Assembly (NCBI GenBank): GCA_938015255.1
Contig: CALLQC010000070.1
Location: 1 to 37,480 of the forward strand
From: an uncultured Erythrobacter sp.
GTDB taxonomy: Bacteria; Pseudomonadota; Alphaproteobacteria; Sphingomonadales; Sphingomonadaceae
Direction of reading: 5' to 3'
DNA length: 37,480 bases
Part shown: positions 7,473 to 16,763 of the stretch, piece after piece
Numbering within the stretch: position 1 is the stretch's first letter
Layout of the letters: every line of letters starts with the position of its first letter
The notes under the pieces: model-generated
Databases searched by the model: none
Told to the model about the DNA's origin: nothing
Seen by the model: the letters and a program-made list of their open reading frames with translations, nothing else
Program-made: the position numbers and the translations under genes

Positions 7473-8353
7473 TCCGAACGCATTTTATCGCGCTGTTCAC
7501 GGCATTCGCAGCGCTGGCCCTGGCCGGGTGCTCCGAAGCCCAAGAGGCTGAATCGGCAGACCCGCCGCTGTACCGGATCATCGGCAGCGACGGGACTGTC
7601 GAAGGCTGGATGCTCGGCACGATCCATGCCCTGCCGGATGGCGTTCGCTGGCGGACCGGCACTGTTCAGCGCATCATAGATGATGCCGATTATCTGGTGG
7701 TGGAAATTGCCGCGCTGGATGATCGGGAAAGCCTGACCCGCACATTCCGTGAATTGGCGACCACGCCGGGGCAGCCGCACATTTATGACCGCGTAAGCCC
7801 CGCAAACCGGGATGCGCTGAGCGGACTTATCGCGCGGTCGCCCTTCGCCCCGGACGATTTTTCCGCGACAGAAACCTGGGCTGTATCACTGATGCTGGCT
7901 CAGGTTTCTTCGACGGGCAAGACGGCAAATGGTGTCGACAAGGCGGTGATACGCGATTTTCGCGGCCGCGAAGTGCGTGAATTCGAAGGCGGCCCTGAAC
8001 AGCTCGGCATCTTTGACCGGTTGCCGGAACAAGATCAGCGGGACCTGTTAGACGGCGTGCTGATCGAAACAGAGCTCGCCGAAAAGGATCCCGGACAGCT
8101 CAGCCGCGCATGGACATCGGGAGACGAGGCCGCGCTGGAGCAGGCGACGTTGACCGGCATCATGGCGGACCCGGAGCTGCGTGAGGCGCTTTTGGTAAGG
8201 CGTAACCGGAATTGGGTGGCGCAATTGCTGCCGATGCTTGAAGAGCCACAGCGCCCTCTTGTCGCTGTCGGTGCGGGGCACTTGGTGGGCGCTGACAGCA
8301 TCGGCGCAATGCTGAAGAAGCATGGCTATACGGTGGAGCGTATTCGCCAATAA
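7469..8353 (+). CDS. TraB/GumN family lipoprotein (second of pair)
   Basis: The protein has 294 residues and a lipoprotein signal: a hydrophobic stretch then LAGC (residues 18-21), so Cys21 is probably lipidated and the protein held at the membrane surface. MLGTIHALPDGVRW (residues 48-61) and a C-terminal VGAGHLVGADSIG give the same paired GxxH motifs as its upstream neighbour, with which it overlaps by four bases. Overall layout and length match, so the pair looks like a local duplication in which one copy is soluble and one anchored. Substrate is unknown. No terminator is apparent before rplY. Confidence 0.85.
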   Translation: MIRTHFIALFTAFAALALAGCSEAQEAESADPPLYRIIGSDGTVEGWMLGTIHALPDGVRWRTGTVQRIIDDADYLVVEIAALDDRESLTRTFRELATTPGQPHIYDRVSPANRDALSGLIARSPFAPDDFSATETWAVSLMLAQVSSTGKTANGVDKAVIRDFRGREVREFEGGPEQLGIFDRLPEQDQRDLLDGVLIETELAEKDPGQLSRAWTSGDEAALEQATLTGIMADPELREALLVRRNRNWVAQLLPMLEEPQRPLVAVGAGHLVGADSIGAMLKKHGYTVERIRQ

Positions 8354-8467
8354 AGCTTGCCAAAGCATCCTGCCCCCTGTACCGGACCGCCCTTCGATGT
8401 CTTGGTCATCCCTGGAGGCGGGCATCGAACACATATTTTCAATTAATGCATTCGAAAGGCACGTACC

Positions 8468-9160
8468 ATGAGCGACGCTCTTACTCTGCCCGCCGAAGCG
8501 CGCGAACGGGCTGGCAAGGGAGCCTCCCGTGCACTTCGCCGCGAAGGTCGGGTCCCCGCTGTTATTTACGGCGGCAAGGAAGAACCAATCACGATCCACG
8601 TCGAGGAAAAGGAACTGATCCGTCAGCTGATGACCGGTCACTTCATGAACTCGATCGTCAAGATTGAGGTTGGTGGCGACACCGTCCGTACTCTGCCTAA
8701 GGATGTGGCCCTTCACCCGGTTACCGATCGCCCTGTGCACGCCGATTTCTATCGTCTTGCCCGCGACGCGAAGATCGAAGTCTCGATCCCGGTAGTGTTT
8801 GTCAACGAAGGCGCATCACCCGGTCTTAAGAAAGGCGGCGTTCTCAACGTGGTCCGTCACGATCTTGAACTGGTCTGCGAAGCGGACAAGATCCCCGGCG
8901 AAATCGAAATCGATGTCACCGGCAAGGACGTTGGCGACTCCATTCACATCAGCGAAATCACTCTGCCCGATGGCAGCGTGAGCGCGATCACTGACCGTGA
9001 CTTCACCATCGCAACACTCGTTGCTCCTTCCGCGCTCAAGAAGAGCGAAGAGGAAGGCAGCGACGCAGAGGAAGTACCCGCAGATGGTGTTGCTGCGACC
9101 GAGCAAGGTCCGGATTCCGATGCTGCGCAGGAACAGGAAGACAAGAGCTCCGACGCTTAA
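8468..9160 (+). CDS. rplY: 50S ribosomal protein L25 / Ctc family
   Basis: This 230-residue long-form L25 starts [20 protein letters not shown], followed by [20 protein letters not shown], the 5S rRNA-binding domain. The TL5/Ctc beta-barrel domain comes next ([37 protein letters not shown]), then an acidic, low-complexity tail of about 35 residues rich in E, D, A and Q. It binds 5S rRNA in the large subunit; long forms are also called general stress protein Ctc. AAAGG at 8455-8459 precedes the ATG. The gene ends in a strong rho-independent terminator (9191-9220), so it is transcribed apart from pth although the rplY-pth order is a common bacterial arrangement. Confidence 0.97.
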   Translation: MSDALTLPAEARERAGKGASRALRREGRVPAVIYGGKEEPITIHVEEKELIRQLMTGHFMNSIVKIEVGGDTVRTLPKDVALHPVTDRPVHADFYRLARDAKIEVSIPVVFVNEGASPGLKKGGVLNVVRHDLELVCEADKIPGEIEIDVTGKDVGDSIHISEITLPDGSVSAITDRDFTIATLVAPSALKKSEEEGSDAEEVPADGVAATEQGPDSDAAQEQEDKSSDA

Positions 9161-9190
9161 ACTCTGGGTCTTTCAACAGAATCACCAAGG

Positions 9191-9220
9191 CACCGGGCTG
9201 GGAAACCAGTCCGGTGTTTT
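9191..9220 (+). terminator. Rho-independent terminator of rplY
   Basis: CACCGGGCTGG (9191-9201), a GAAA tetraloop and CCAGTCCGGTG (9206-9216) make an 11-bp stem with one G-U wobble. TTTT and a further T-rich stretch follow directly. It lies 31 bases after the rplY stop and is the cleanest terminator in the window. Confidence 0.9.
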
Positions 9221-9315
9221 GCGTTTCTGCACCCGATCCGGTGTACAATATCCCCGCTCAAGCGATCAAAGATCGCATTGCTGCGGACCGGCAGTCACCG
9301 CTGCGGAGAAGCCAG

Positions 9316-9349
9316 GCAGCGTGGATACGCCCAAGCAGCGTGGATACGC
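9316..9349. repeat. 15-bp direct repeat, two copies, upstream of pth
   Basis: GCAGCGTGGATACGC occurs at 9316-9330 and again exactly at 9335-9349, a 19-base period, 47 bases before the pth start. The copies lie on nearly the same helical face. They may be operator sites or a recent slippage duplication. A possible -10 box, TACAAT, lies upstream at 9244-9249, so the repeat would be in the 5' leader if that promoter is used. Confidence 0.6.
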
Positions 9350-9395
9350 TACGCCCGGCGCTTGAGAGGCAGGCGCAGCCTGCTAAGGGATAATC

Positions 9396-9968
9396 ATGCA
9401 GATCTGGACTGGCCTCGGAAATCCCGGACCCAAATACGCGATGCACCGGCACAACATCGGCTTCATGGCGTGTGACGTCATTGCTGAAATGCACGGCTTT
9501 GGCCCGATCCAGAAAAAGTTTCAGGGTTGGGTTCAGGAAGGGCGCATTGGCACCCAAAAGGTGCTGCTGCTGAAACCGGCGACCTTTATGAACGAAAGCG
9601 GGCGCAGCGTGGGTGAAGCCTTGCGTTTCTACAAGCTCGGCACGGACGCGCTTACGGTGTTCCACGACGAGCTCGATCTCGCCCCCTTCAAAGTCAAGGT
9701 GAAGCAGGGCGGCGGCCATGCCGGGCATAACGGCCTGCGTTCAATTGACCAGCATCTCGGGCCAGATTTCCGCCGCGTGCGCATTGGCATCGGCCATCCC
9801 GGTCACAAAGACCGCGTGAACAGCTATGTCCTTGGCAATTATGCAAAGTCCGAACAGGATGATCTGGTCCAGATGCTTGGCGCGATTGGCGCCGAAGCAC
9901 AATGGCTCGCCAAAGGTGACGATCCGCGCTTCATGAGCGATATAGCCTTGCGCATGCAAGACGACTAA
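9396..9968 (+). CDS. pth: Peptidyl-tRNA hydrolase
   Basis: This cytosolic enzyme frees tRNA from stalled peptidyl-tRNA. The 190-residue length is typical of the bacterial family. The catalytic set is complete: Asn10 and His20 in GLGNPGPKYAMHRHNIGF, Asn66 in KPATFMNESG, Asp91 in VFHDELDL and Asn112 in GGGHAGHNGLRS. AAGGGATA precedes the ATG. It stands alone between the rplY terminator and the dehydrogenase gene that starts 33 bases after it. Confidence 0.97.
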   Translation: MQIWTGLGNPGPKYAMHRHNIGFMACDVIAEMHGFGPIQKKFQGWVQEGRIGTQKVLLLKPATFMNESGRSVGEALRFYKLGTDALTVFHDELDLAPFKVKVKQGGGHAGHNGLRSIDQHLGPDFRRVRIGIGHPGHKDRVNSYVLGNYAKSEQDDLVQMLGAIGAEAQWLAKGDDPRFMSDIALRMQDD

Positions 9969-10001
9969 CCTGCACGCTCCATTTCATCGGGAGAGAGCGC
10001 A

Positions 10002-10994
10002 ATGACAAAGATTAACCGCAGAAGTCTGCTCGCAGGGGCAGCAGCGACAGGCGCCCTCGCCGCCACGGCCAAAATAGCGGCTCAGGATGCCATCACTGTC
10101 ACACCGGATCTGTCGGGCCAAAGTATCCTCATCACAGGTTGTTCGACCGGCTTCGGGCGGCTTTCGGCGGAATACTTCGCGCGCCTCGGCGCGAAGGTCT
10201 TTGCGACGATGCGCAACATGCCCCGCGCTGAATCGGAACAGCTCGCGCAGCTTGCGATTGATGAACAGCTTGATATCCACCTGATAGAAATCGATGTTCT
10301 CTCGGACGAGCAGGTCGCAGCAGGGGTCGCAACAGCCGAACGGATCAACAACGGCCCGCTCGATGTCCTGATCAACAATGCCGGCCTGTCGTTTGGCGGG
10401 CCGATTGAAATTCAGGATATGGCGGCGACACAGCTGACCTTTGACACCAACCTGTTCGGCCCGCAGCGTATGATCCGCGCTGCCCTTCCCGCCATGCGCT
10501 CAGCAAAGAGCGGGCTGATCATCAATGTCTCCTCGCAACTGGGCCGTGTGATCGCGCCATCCTATGGAATGTACTCGCCGAGCAAATTCGCGCTCGAAGC
10601 GCTGAGCGAAGGCCTTGCCTATGAACTCGTACCGCACGGAGTGGATGTGACGGTGATCGAACCGGGCGGATATCCGACCATGATCTGGAAGAATGCAAAC
10701 GAAAACAGCCTGGCGCTCCTTGCACGCTCGGGCGAAACGCACACCGAAGGATATCCCGCACTCGTCGAGCGGCTTGGACAGCGCACAGGTGGCGGCTCCA
10801 CCGATCCGATGGATGTCCCGCGCGCAATGGCACAGGTAATCGCCATGCCCGCCGGAACGCGCCCCCTGCGCCGCGCAGTGCATCCCGGCAGCAAGCCACA
10901 ATTACCGATCAACGACCTTACAGCGAAGGTGCAGGTCGGGTGGCTCGGAGAAAGCGGCTTTGGTCCATGGGTAAAGGGCGTTCACTTGCGCTGA
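10002..10994 (+). CDS. Short-chain dehydrogenase with a Tat signal
   Basis: This 330-residue protein has an N-terminal twin-arginine signal (NRRSLLAGAAATGALAATA, residues 5-23), predicting export of a folded, cofactor-loaded enzyme. The body is a classical SDR: dinucleotide motif TGCSTGFG (45-52), NNAG (125-128), catalytic Ser near 177-178 in INVSSQLG, and YSPSK with Tyr191 and Lys195. It therefore looks like a competent NAD(P)-dependent oxidoreductase placed, unusually, in the periplasm. The substrate is unknown. It follows pth by 33 bases and precedes ychF by 65, on the same strand. GAGAGAG lies just before the ATG. Confidence 0.85.
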   Translation: MTKINRRSLLAGAAATGALAATAKIAAQDAITVTPDLSGQSILITGCSTGFGRLSAEYFARLGAKVFATMRNMPRAESEQLAQLAIDEQLDIHLIEIDVLSDEQVAAGVATAERINNGPLDVLINNAGLSFGGPIEIQDMAATQLTFDTNLFGPQRMIRAALPAMRSAKSGLIINVSSQLGRVIAPSYGMYSPSKFALEALSEGLAYELVPHGVDVTVIEPGGYPTMIWKNANENSLALLARSGETHTEGYPALVERLGQRTGGGSTDPMDVPRAMAQVIAMPAGTRPLRRAVHPGSKPQLPINDLTAKVQVGWLGESGFGPWVKGVHLR

Positions 10995-11059
10995 GGCCTA
11001 GCATTGCCCACTCACCGGCGCTAAGGCGCGCGGCATTCAATCTTTAGAAAGACACACCC

Positions 11060-12160
11060 ATGGGTTTCCGCTGCGGAATCGTGGGCCTGCCCAATGTTGG
11101 CAAGTCCACCCTATTCAATGCTCTCACTGAAACGCAGGCCGCGCAGGCTGCGAATTATCCGTTTTGTACGATCGAACCGAATGTCGGTCAGGTTGCGGTC
11201 CCGGACGAGCGGCTCGAAAAGATCGCTCAGATCGCGGCGAGCAAAAAGGTTATCGCGACCCAGCTGGGCTTTGTGGACATTGCAGGGCTCGTGAAAGGCG
11301 CAAGCGCTGGCGAGGGTCTGGGCAACCAGTTTCTCGGTAATATCCGGGAGGTTGATGCAATCGTTCATGTGCTGCGCTGTTTCGAAGATGACGACATCCA
11401 GCACGTGTCGAACAAAGTGGACCCGATCGCAGACGCAGATGTGGTCGAAACCGAACTGATGCTCGCCGATCTTGAAAGCCTGGAAAAGCGTGTACCCAAC
11501 GCCCAAAAGCGCGCGACCGGCGGTGACAAGGAAGCCAAGATTATGGCCTCTGTACTGGGACAGGCTCTGGAGCTGCTTAAAGACGGCAAGCCTGCACGGT
11601 TGACCCAGCCCAATGACGAGGAAGAAGCGCGCGTTTTCAAACAGGCGCAGCTGCTCACCGCAAAACCGGTGCTATATGTCTGCAACGTCGCGGAGGAAGA
11701 CGCGGCGAACGGGAATTCCCTATCCCAGCAGGTTTTCGCCAAGGCAGAGGCCGAAGGCGCGCAGGCCGTCGTTGTGTCGGCGGCAATCGAGGCAGAACTG
11801 GTGGAAATGCCTGCCGAAGACCGCGCTGAGTTTCTCGCCGAAATGGGGCTGGAGGAAAGCGGCCTCGCCCGCGTGATCCGCGCCGGGTACAAACTGCTCG
11901 ATCTGCAGACCTTCTTCACCGCCGGCCCGAATGAGGCGCGCGCGTGGACCTTCCCGAATGGCGCAAAAGCACCGCAGGCGGCGGGCGAGATCCACACCGA
12001 TTTCGAGCGCGGCTTTATCCGCGCGGAGACGATCGCGTATGAGGATTTTGTGGCTCTGGGCGGCGAAGCAGGCGCCAAGGAGGCAGGCAAGATGCGCCAG
12101 GAAGGCAAAGAATATCTCGTGCAGGACGGCGATATCCTGCTGTTCAAGTTCAACGTGTGA
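11060..12160 (+). CDS. ychF: Redox-regulated ATPase / Obg-like GTPase-fold protein YchF
   Basis: The 366-residue protein matches the near-universal YchF/OLA1 family in length and order. It has a P-loop GLPNVGKST (residues 9-17), [10 protein letters not shown] (G3 region) and a G4 variant, NVAE, in place of NKxD in [11 protein letters not shown], which accounts for the family's preference for ATP. The C-terminal TGS domain contains [19 protein letters not shown], and the protein ends [15 protein letters not shown]. It binds ribosomes and acts in translation quality and oxidative stress responses. The glutaredoxin fusion behind it has its own promoter. Confidence 0.97.
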   Translation: MGFRCGIVGLPNVGKSTLFNALTETQAAQAANYPFCTIEPNVGQVAVPDERLEKIAQIAASKKVIATQLGFVDIAGLVKGASAGEGLGNQFLGNIREVDAIVHVLRCFEDDDIQHVSNKVDPIADADVVETELMLADLESLEKRVPNAQKRATGGDKEAKIMASVLGQALELLKDGKPARLTQPNDEEEARVFKQAQLLTAKPVLYVCNVAEEDAANGNSLSQQVFAKAEAEGAQAVVVSAAIEAELVEMPAEDRAEFLAEMGLEESGLARVIRAGYKLLDLQTFFTAGPNEARAWTFPNGAKAPQAAGEIHTDFERGFIRAETIAYEDFVALGGEAGAKEAGKMRQEGKEYLVQDGDILLFKFNV

Positions 12161-12179
12161 CTTTGCTCCGATAGCTCGC

Positions 12180-12215
12180 TTGAAGTATACCCCCTGGGGG
12201 TATATATCTCAGCTA
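12180..12215 (+). promoter_or_regulatory. Promoter with CsoR-type palindrome filling the spacer; likely leaderless start
   Basis: TTGAAG (12180-12185) and TATATC (12203-12208) are -35/-10-like boxes 17 bases apart. The spacer is occupied by a perfect palindrome with 9-bp arms, TATACCCCCTGGGGGTATA (12186-12204). A/T-flanked C-runs facing G-runs are typical operators of CsoR/RcnR/CstR-family repressors (copper- or persulfide-sensing). Transcription starting seven bases after the -10 box would begin at or beside the A of the ATG at 12215, implying a leaderless mRNA. Confidence 0.6.
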
Positions 12216-12940
12216 TGAGCAAGACAGCACAATTGCACCGCATGGTGACGGACAAACATGTTTGTCCCTATGGGATCAAAGCCAAGCACCTGCTGGAACG
12301 CAAGGGCTTCACGATTGAGGACCACCACCTCACATCGCGTCCTGAAACAGACGCTTTCAAGGCCAGGCACGACGTCACAACCACGCCTCAGGTGTTTATC
12401 GATGGTGAGCGGATTGGCGGATACGATGCCTTGCGCCAGCATTTCGGTATCGCGAAGAAATCCGGCAAATCCTATCGTCCGGTGCTCGCCGTTTTCGCCG
12501 TAGCCGCGGCCCTCGCAGCTTCATTGTCGATCGCATTGCTGGGCGAGTTCGGTGTCCGAACGGCCGAGTGGTTTGTCGCCTTCTCAATGGCCATGCTCGC
12601 AATGCTGAAACTGCAGGATGTCGAGCAATTCTCGACCATGTTTGTCGGCTATGATCTGCTCGGCCAGCGCTTTGTGCCCTATGCCTATGCCTACCCCTAT
12701 CTGGAGGCGCTGGCGGCGGTGTTGATGGCCGGGCGCGTGCTGCCATGGCTCTCGATCCCTGTTGCATTGACCATAGGGACAATCGGAGCAGTGAGCGTGT
12801 TCTACGCGGTCTACATTCAGAAACGCGACATCAAGTGCGCCTGCGTTGGCGGCAGCGGTGATGTGCCGCTGGGCTTTATCTCGCTCTCCGAAAACCTCGC
12901 GATGGTGGGGATGGCAGTTTGGATGCTTGTGAGCATGTGA
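12215..12940 (+). CDS. Glutaredoxin-MauE fusion membrane protein
   Basis: The protein has 241 residues. Residues 1-82 form a glutaredoxin domain with a monothiol-like CPYG site (Cys17), the glutathione-binding TTPQVFIDGERIGGYD segment and an HFG end. From about residue 86 there are four hydrophobic segments of MauE/DoxX type, with KCACVGGSGDVPLG in the last loop, whose CxC is typical of these fusions. The soluble redox head is thus tethered to the inner membrane. MauE-type domains shuttle disulfides or support maturation of exported redox proteins; the partner here is unknown. The CsoR-like operator suggests induction by copper or sulfur stress. An internal ATG at 12242 is possible but would truncate the domain. 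Confidence 0.85.
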   Translation: MSKTAQLHRMVTDKHVCPYGIKAKHLLERKGFTIEDHHLTSRPETDAFKARHDVTTTPQVFIDGERIGGYDALRQHFGIAKKSGKSYRPVLAVFAVAAALAASLSIALLGEFGVRTAEWFVAFSMAMLAMLKLQDVEQFSTMFVGYDLLGQRFVPYAYAYPYLEALAAVLMAGRVLPWLSIPVALTIGTIGAVSVFYAVYIQKRDIKCACVGGSGDVPLGFISLSENLAMVGMAVWMLVSM

Positions 12941-13066
12941 CTGCAAGGCCGAGTTACTCATCACGCGCTTCTGAAAAACGATTTAGGATTCCGCGATCTC
13001 CAGGATATTGACCATAACGAATTGATACGCGAGGGTCTTTTCAGGATTCTGGCTTAAGGTCTGCAT

Positions 13067-13696
13067 ATGGCTCATGAAAAGAAATCTAGCGGCTGGCACG
13101 GCGCCGCACTTATTGGTTCGGCTGTGGTCGGACTGGGGGCCCTGACGGCGGCGGGCCTTTCAGCAGCTGACGAGCGTTTTTGCAGACCGGTGGTGCCACA
13201 GGTCAATGTCACTCTGATAAAGGATGGAGCGCCCATGAAAGGGGCGGAACTTTACATTCGTTACGCAGAGGTAGCGCGGGAGCCACTTTCCCCGGGATCG
13301 TTTCCGGATAATCTTCGTCATACTTCATGCGAAACGTTCGGGGCGGAATGCATTGCCGAACGCAAACGATATGAAAGACGTTTTGAGGGTGAACGGTTTC
13401 AGGCCGTCCAAATTCTCGGGATGGGCGTGACCGGCAAGGAGGGCCGCACAAATCCGGGTTATCCAATCATCGGCAACATTCGCTGGGAGGGCATGTCATA
13501 CCCCCACCGCCTATCGATAGATTGCGATCTTGATGACCTGAATCCAAAGACTGCATGTCAGTTGAAAGCTGTTGACGTAAGCTGGGCAGACGTCGCCAAA
13601 CCCGCAAGATCATTCGCAAGTGCGCACGATCAATGCCGCCCAAACAGCTTCTCGACGTCTTCCATGCTCAGCTTCACCCAGGTCGGGCGCCCGTGA
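13067..13696 (+). CDS. Hypothetical protein with N-terminal membrane anchor or signal
   Basis: This 209-residue protein has one hydrophobic segment near residues 12-32 after a basic start, so it is probably exported or anchored with a periplasmic body. The body contains four cysteines (RFCRP, HTSCETFGAECIA and others), plus DLDDLNPKTACQL, with no recognisable domain. TAAGG lies shortly before the ATG. The last 22 codons run over the 3' end of mutL on the opposite strand (67-base overlap). The tail there (S/R/P-rich) looks like antisense of MutL rather than folded protein, so the original stop may have been lost. Function is unknown. Confidence 0.6.
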   Translation: MAHEKKSSGWHGAALIGSAVVGLGALTAAGLSAADERFCRPVVPQVNVTLIKDGAPMKGAELYIRYAEVAREPLSPGSFPDNLRHTSCETFGAECIAERKRYERRFEGERFQAVQILGMGVTGKEGRTNPGYPIIGNIRWEGMSYPHRLSIDCDLDDLNPKTACQLKAVDVSWADVAKPARSFASAHDQCRPNSFSTSSMLSFTQVGRP

Positions 13697-15465
13697 TTGC
13701 ATTGGCCTGATCGCGGGGTGGATTCCATTTCGCGTAGCAGCGCATTCATTTCGGTGACGTTGAGCACCCGCCCTGCCCTCACCGAGCCGTGGCAGGCCAT
13801 GGTCGCGAGCACATAGTCGAGCTTTTCTGACAGCAGCAGCGCGCCGCTATCCTCGTTTTTGCCATGCTTGGCGATATCATCCGCCAGATCGCGCAGCAGC
13901 TTGCCCGTATCCGCCTTAGCAATAGCTGCGGGGACCGCGCGAACCAGCATGGCGGCCGGTCCAAACCGCTCGATTGAAAGACCGAACCGTGCCAGCCCTT
14001 CGGCAGCGTCCTCCAACCGGTCACAATCGGCCTCGTCCATTTCGACTACATCGGGCACGAGCAGCGCCTGCGAACGCGTCACTGCCTCCCCCGCCCCTGC
14101 GGCCTTCAGCCGCTCCAGCACGAGCCGTTCATGCGCCGCGTGCTGGTCTACCAGCACCAGCCCGTCTGCGCTCTCAGCGACAATATATGTGTTCGCAACC
14201 TGCCCGCGCGCGATGCCGAGCGGGTACTCTTTTGCCTCCGCCGGTATGGGTTCGGCCTGTTCCGCTCGACCTGTTGGCATGGCTTGCGGCAATTGCGCGG
14301 CCCAATCCTGACGCGGCTCGGCAACGCGCGCCTGTGCGGGCGCCCAATCGCGCCCTTCAAAAATCGATCGCAGAGCCGGTGCAGGTTCTGATTGTGCCGG
14401 TTCCTGCTGCCATTTCTCCATAGCTTTCCGGTCGGGGTCATTGGCGGCGCGCCGATCACCTGTCGCAAGCGCCTGTCGCAGCCCCGAAACGATAAAGCCG
14501 CGCACCCCGCTGGCGTCGCGAAAGCGGACCTCGGTTTTTGCCGGATGGACGTTCACATCGACATCCTGCGGCGGCACATCAAGGAACAGCGCCAGCACCG
14601 CATGGCGATCCCGGGCGAGCATATCAGAATACGCTCCGCGCACGGCCCCGGTCAGCAGCCGATCTTTCACCGGGCGGCCATTGACGAACAGATATTGGTG
14701 ATCAGCCACACCGCGATTGTAAGTAGGCAATCCTGCCAATCCGGTGAGCCGCATGATGCCGTGCGGCGTTTCGCGCAGGATTTCGATCTCGACCGCATTG
14801 TCTTTAAGCTCACGCGCGACAATTTGTGAGACTCTGGTGGCGAGCGCTTCATCGGGCTGGGTAGACAAAGCTTTGCGGGATTTTCCTTCCGCGCCGTTCT
14901 CGAGCGTGAAGGCAATTTCAGGCCGCGCCATCGCCAGACGGCGGACGATATCGAGACAAGCGATGTATTCGCTGCGCGGTGTGCGCAGGAATTTTCGGCG
15001 CGCGGGGATCTTGGCAAACAGGTTCTCAACCCGAACGCGCGTGCCTGGCGGTATTGCCGCCGGCCCCTGCTCGATCACTTCGCCGTGATCAATTACCATG
15101 CGCCACCCGCTATCCGCGCCCCGCATCCGGCTTTCGAGCGTCAGCCGGGCCACGCTGGCGATGGAAGGAAGCGCCTCACCGCGGAAGCCCAGGGTCGCAA
15201 CCATTTCAATCGCATCGTCCGGGAGTTTGGACGTAGCGTGCCTTTCCAAGGCCAGCGCCATATCATCACGGCTCATCCCGCAGCCATCGTCAGTCACTTC
15301 GAACCGGGTCAATCCACCATCGGTCAGCGCGACAGCGATTCGCCCTGCACCGGCATCAATTGCGTTCTCGACCAGCTCCTTGAGCGCTGAAGCGGGCCGT
15401 TCGACCACTTCACCGGCGGCAATACGGTTGACCAAATCGTCTGGAAGGCGGCGAATTTGCGGCAT
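13630..15465 (-). CDS. mutL: DNA mismatch repair protein MutL
   Basis: The protein has 611 residues starting MPQIRRLPDDLVNRIAAGEV at 15465. An in-frame ATG ten codons earlier gives a non-family leader and was rejected. The N-terminal GHKL ATPase has ENAIDAGA, DDGCGM and GFRGEAL. A proline- and glutamine-rich linker follows (about residues 345-415). The C-terminal domain carries DQHAAHERLVLE (440-451), which matches the DQHA(x)2E(x)4E nicking motif, along with ACHGSVRAG and CNHGRPT. It is therefore of the endonuclease type expected in bacteria lacking MutH. It couples MutS recognition to strand incision. It is divergent from mreB. Confidence 0.96.
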   Translation of the reverse strand: MPQIRRLPDDLVNRIAAGEVVERPASALKELVENAIDAGAGRIAVALTDGGLTRFEVTDDGCGMSRDDMALALERHATSKLPDDAIEMVATLGFRGEALPSIASVARLTLESRMRGADSGWRMVIDHGEVIEQGPAAIPPGTRVRVENLFAKIPARRKFLRTPRSEYIACLDIVRRLAMARPEIAFTLENGAEGKSRKALSTQPDEALATRVSQIVARELKDNAVEIEILRETPHGIMRLTGLAGLPTYNRGVADHQYLFVNGRPVKDRLLTGAVRGAYSDMLARDRHAVLALFLDVPPQDVDVNVHPAKTEVRFRDASGVRGFIVSGLRQALATGDRRAANDPDRKAMEKWQQEPAQSEPAPALRSIFEGRDWAPAQARVAEPRQDWAAQLPQAMPTGRAEQAEPIPAEAKEYPLGIARGQVANTYIVAESADGLVLVDQHAAHERLVLERLKAAGAGEAVTRSQALLVPDVVEMDEADCDRLEDAAEGLARFGLSIERFGPAAMLVRAVPAAIAKADTGKLLRDLADDIAKHGKNEDSGALLLSEKLDYVLATMACHGSVRAGRVLNVTEMNALLREMESTPRSGQCNHGRPTWVKLSMEDVEKLFGRH

Positions 15466-15479
15466 TTGTCGCAGACTAG

Positions 15480-16700
<1,221 letters not shown>

Positions 16701-16763
16701 GCGGAATTGATTTTTCTCTGGCAGCAACTTTGAACGCCGGAGCTTGAAAAGGGAAAATGGGGC

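Noticed and set aside
12186-12204. MerR-type operator
   Set aside because: MerR activators usually sit in 19-20 bp spacers; the 17-bp spacer and C5/G5 runs fit a CsoR-family repressor better.
11365-12255. Minus-strand frame of 296 residues opposite ychF
   Set aside because: Ser/Arg/Ala-rich antisense shadow of ychF.
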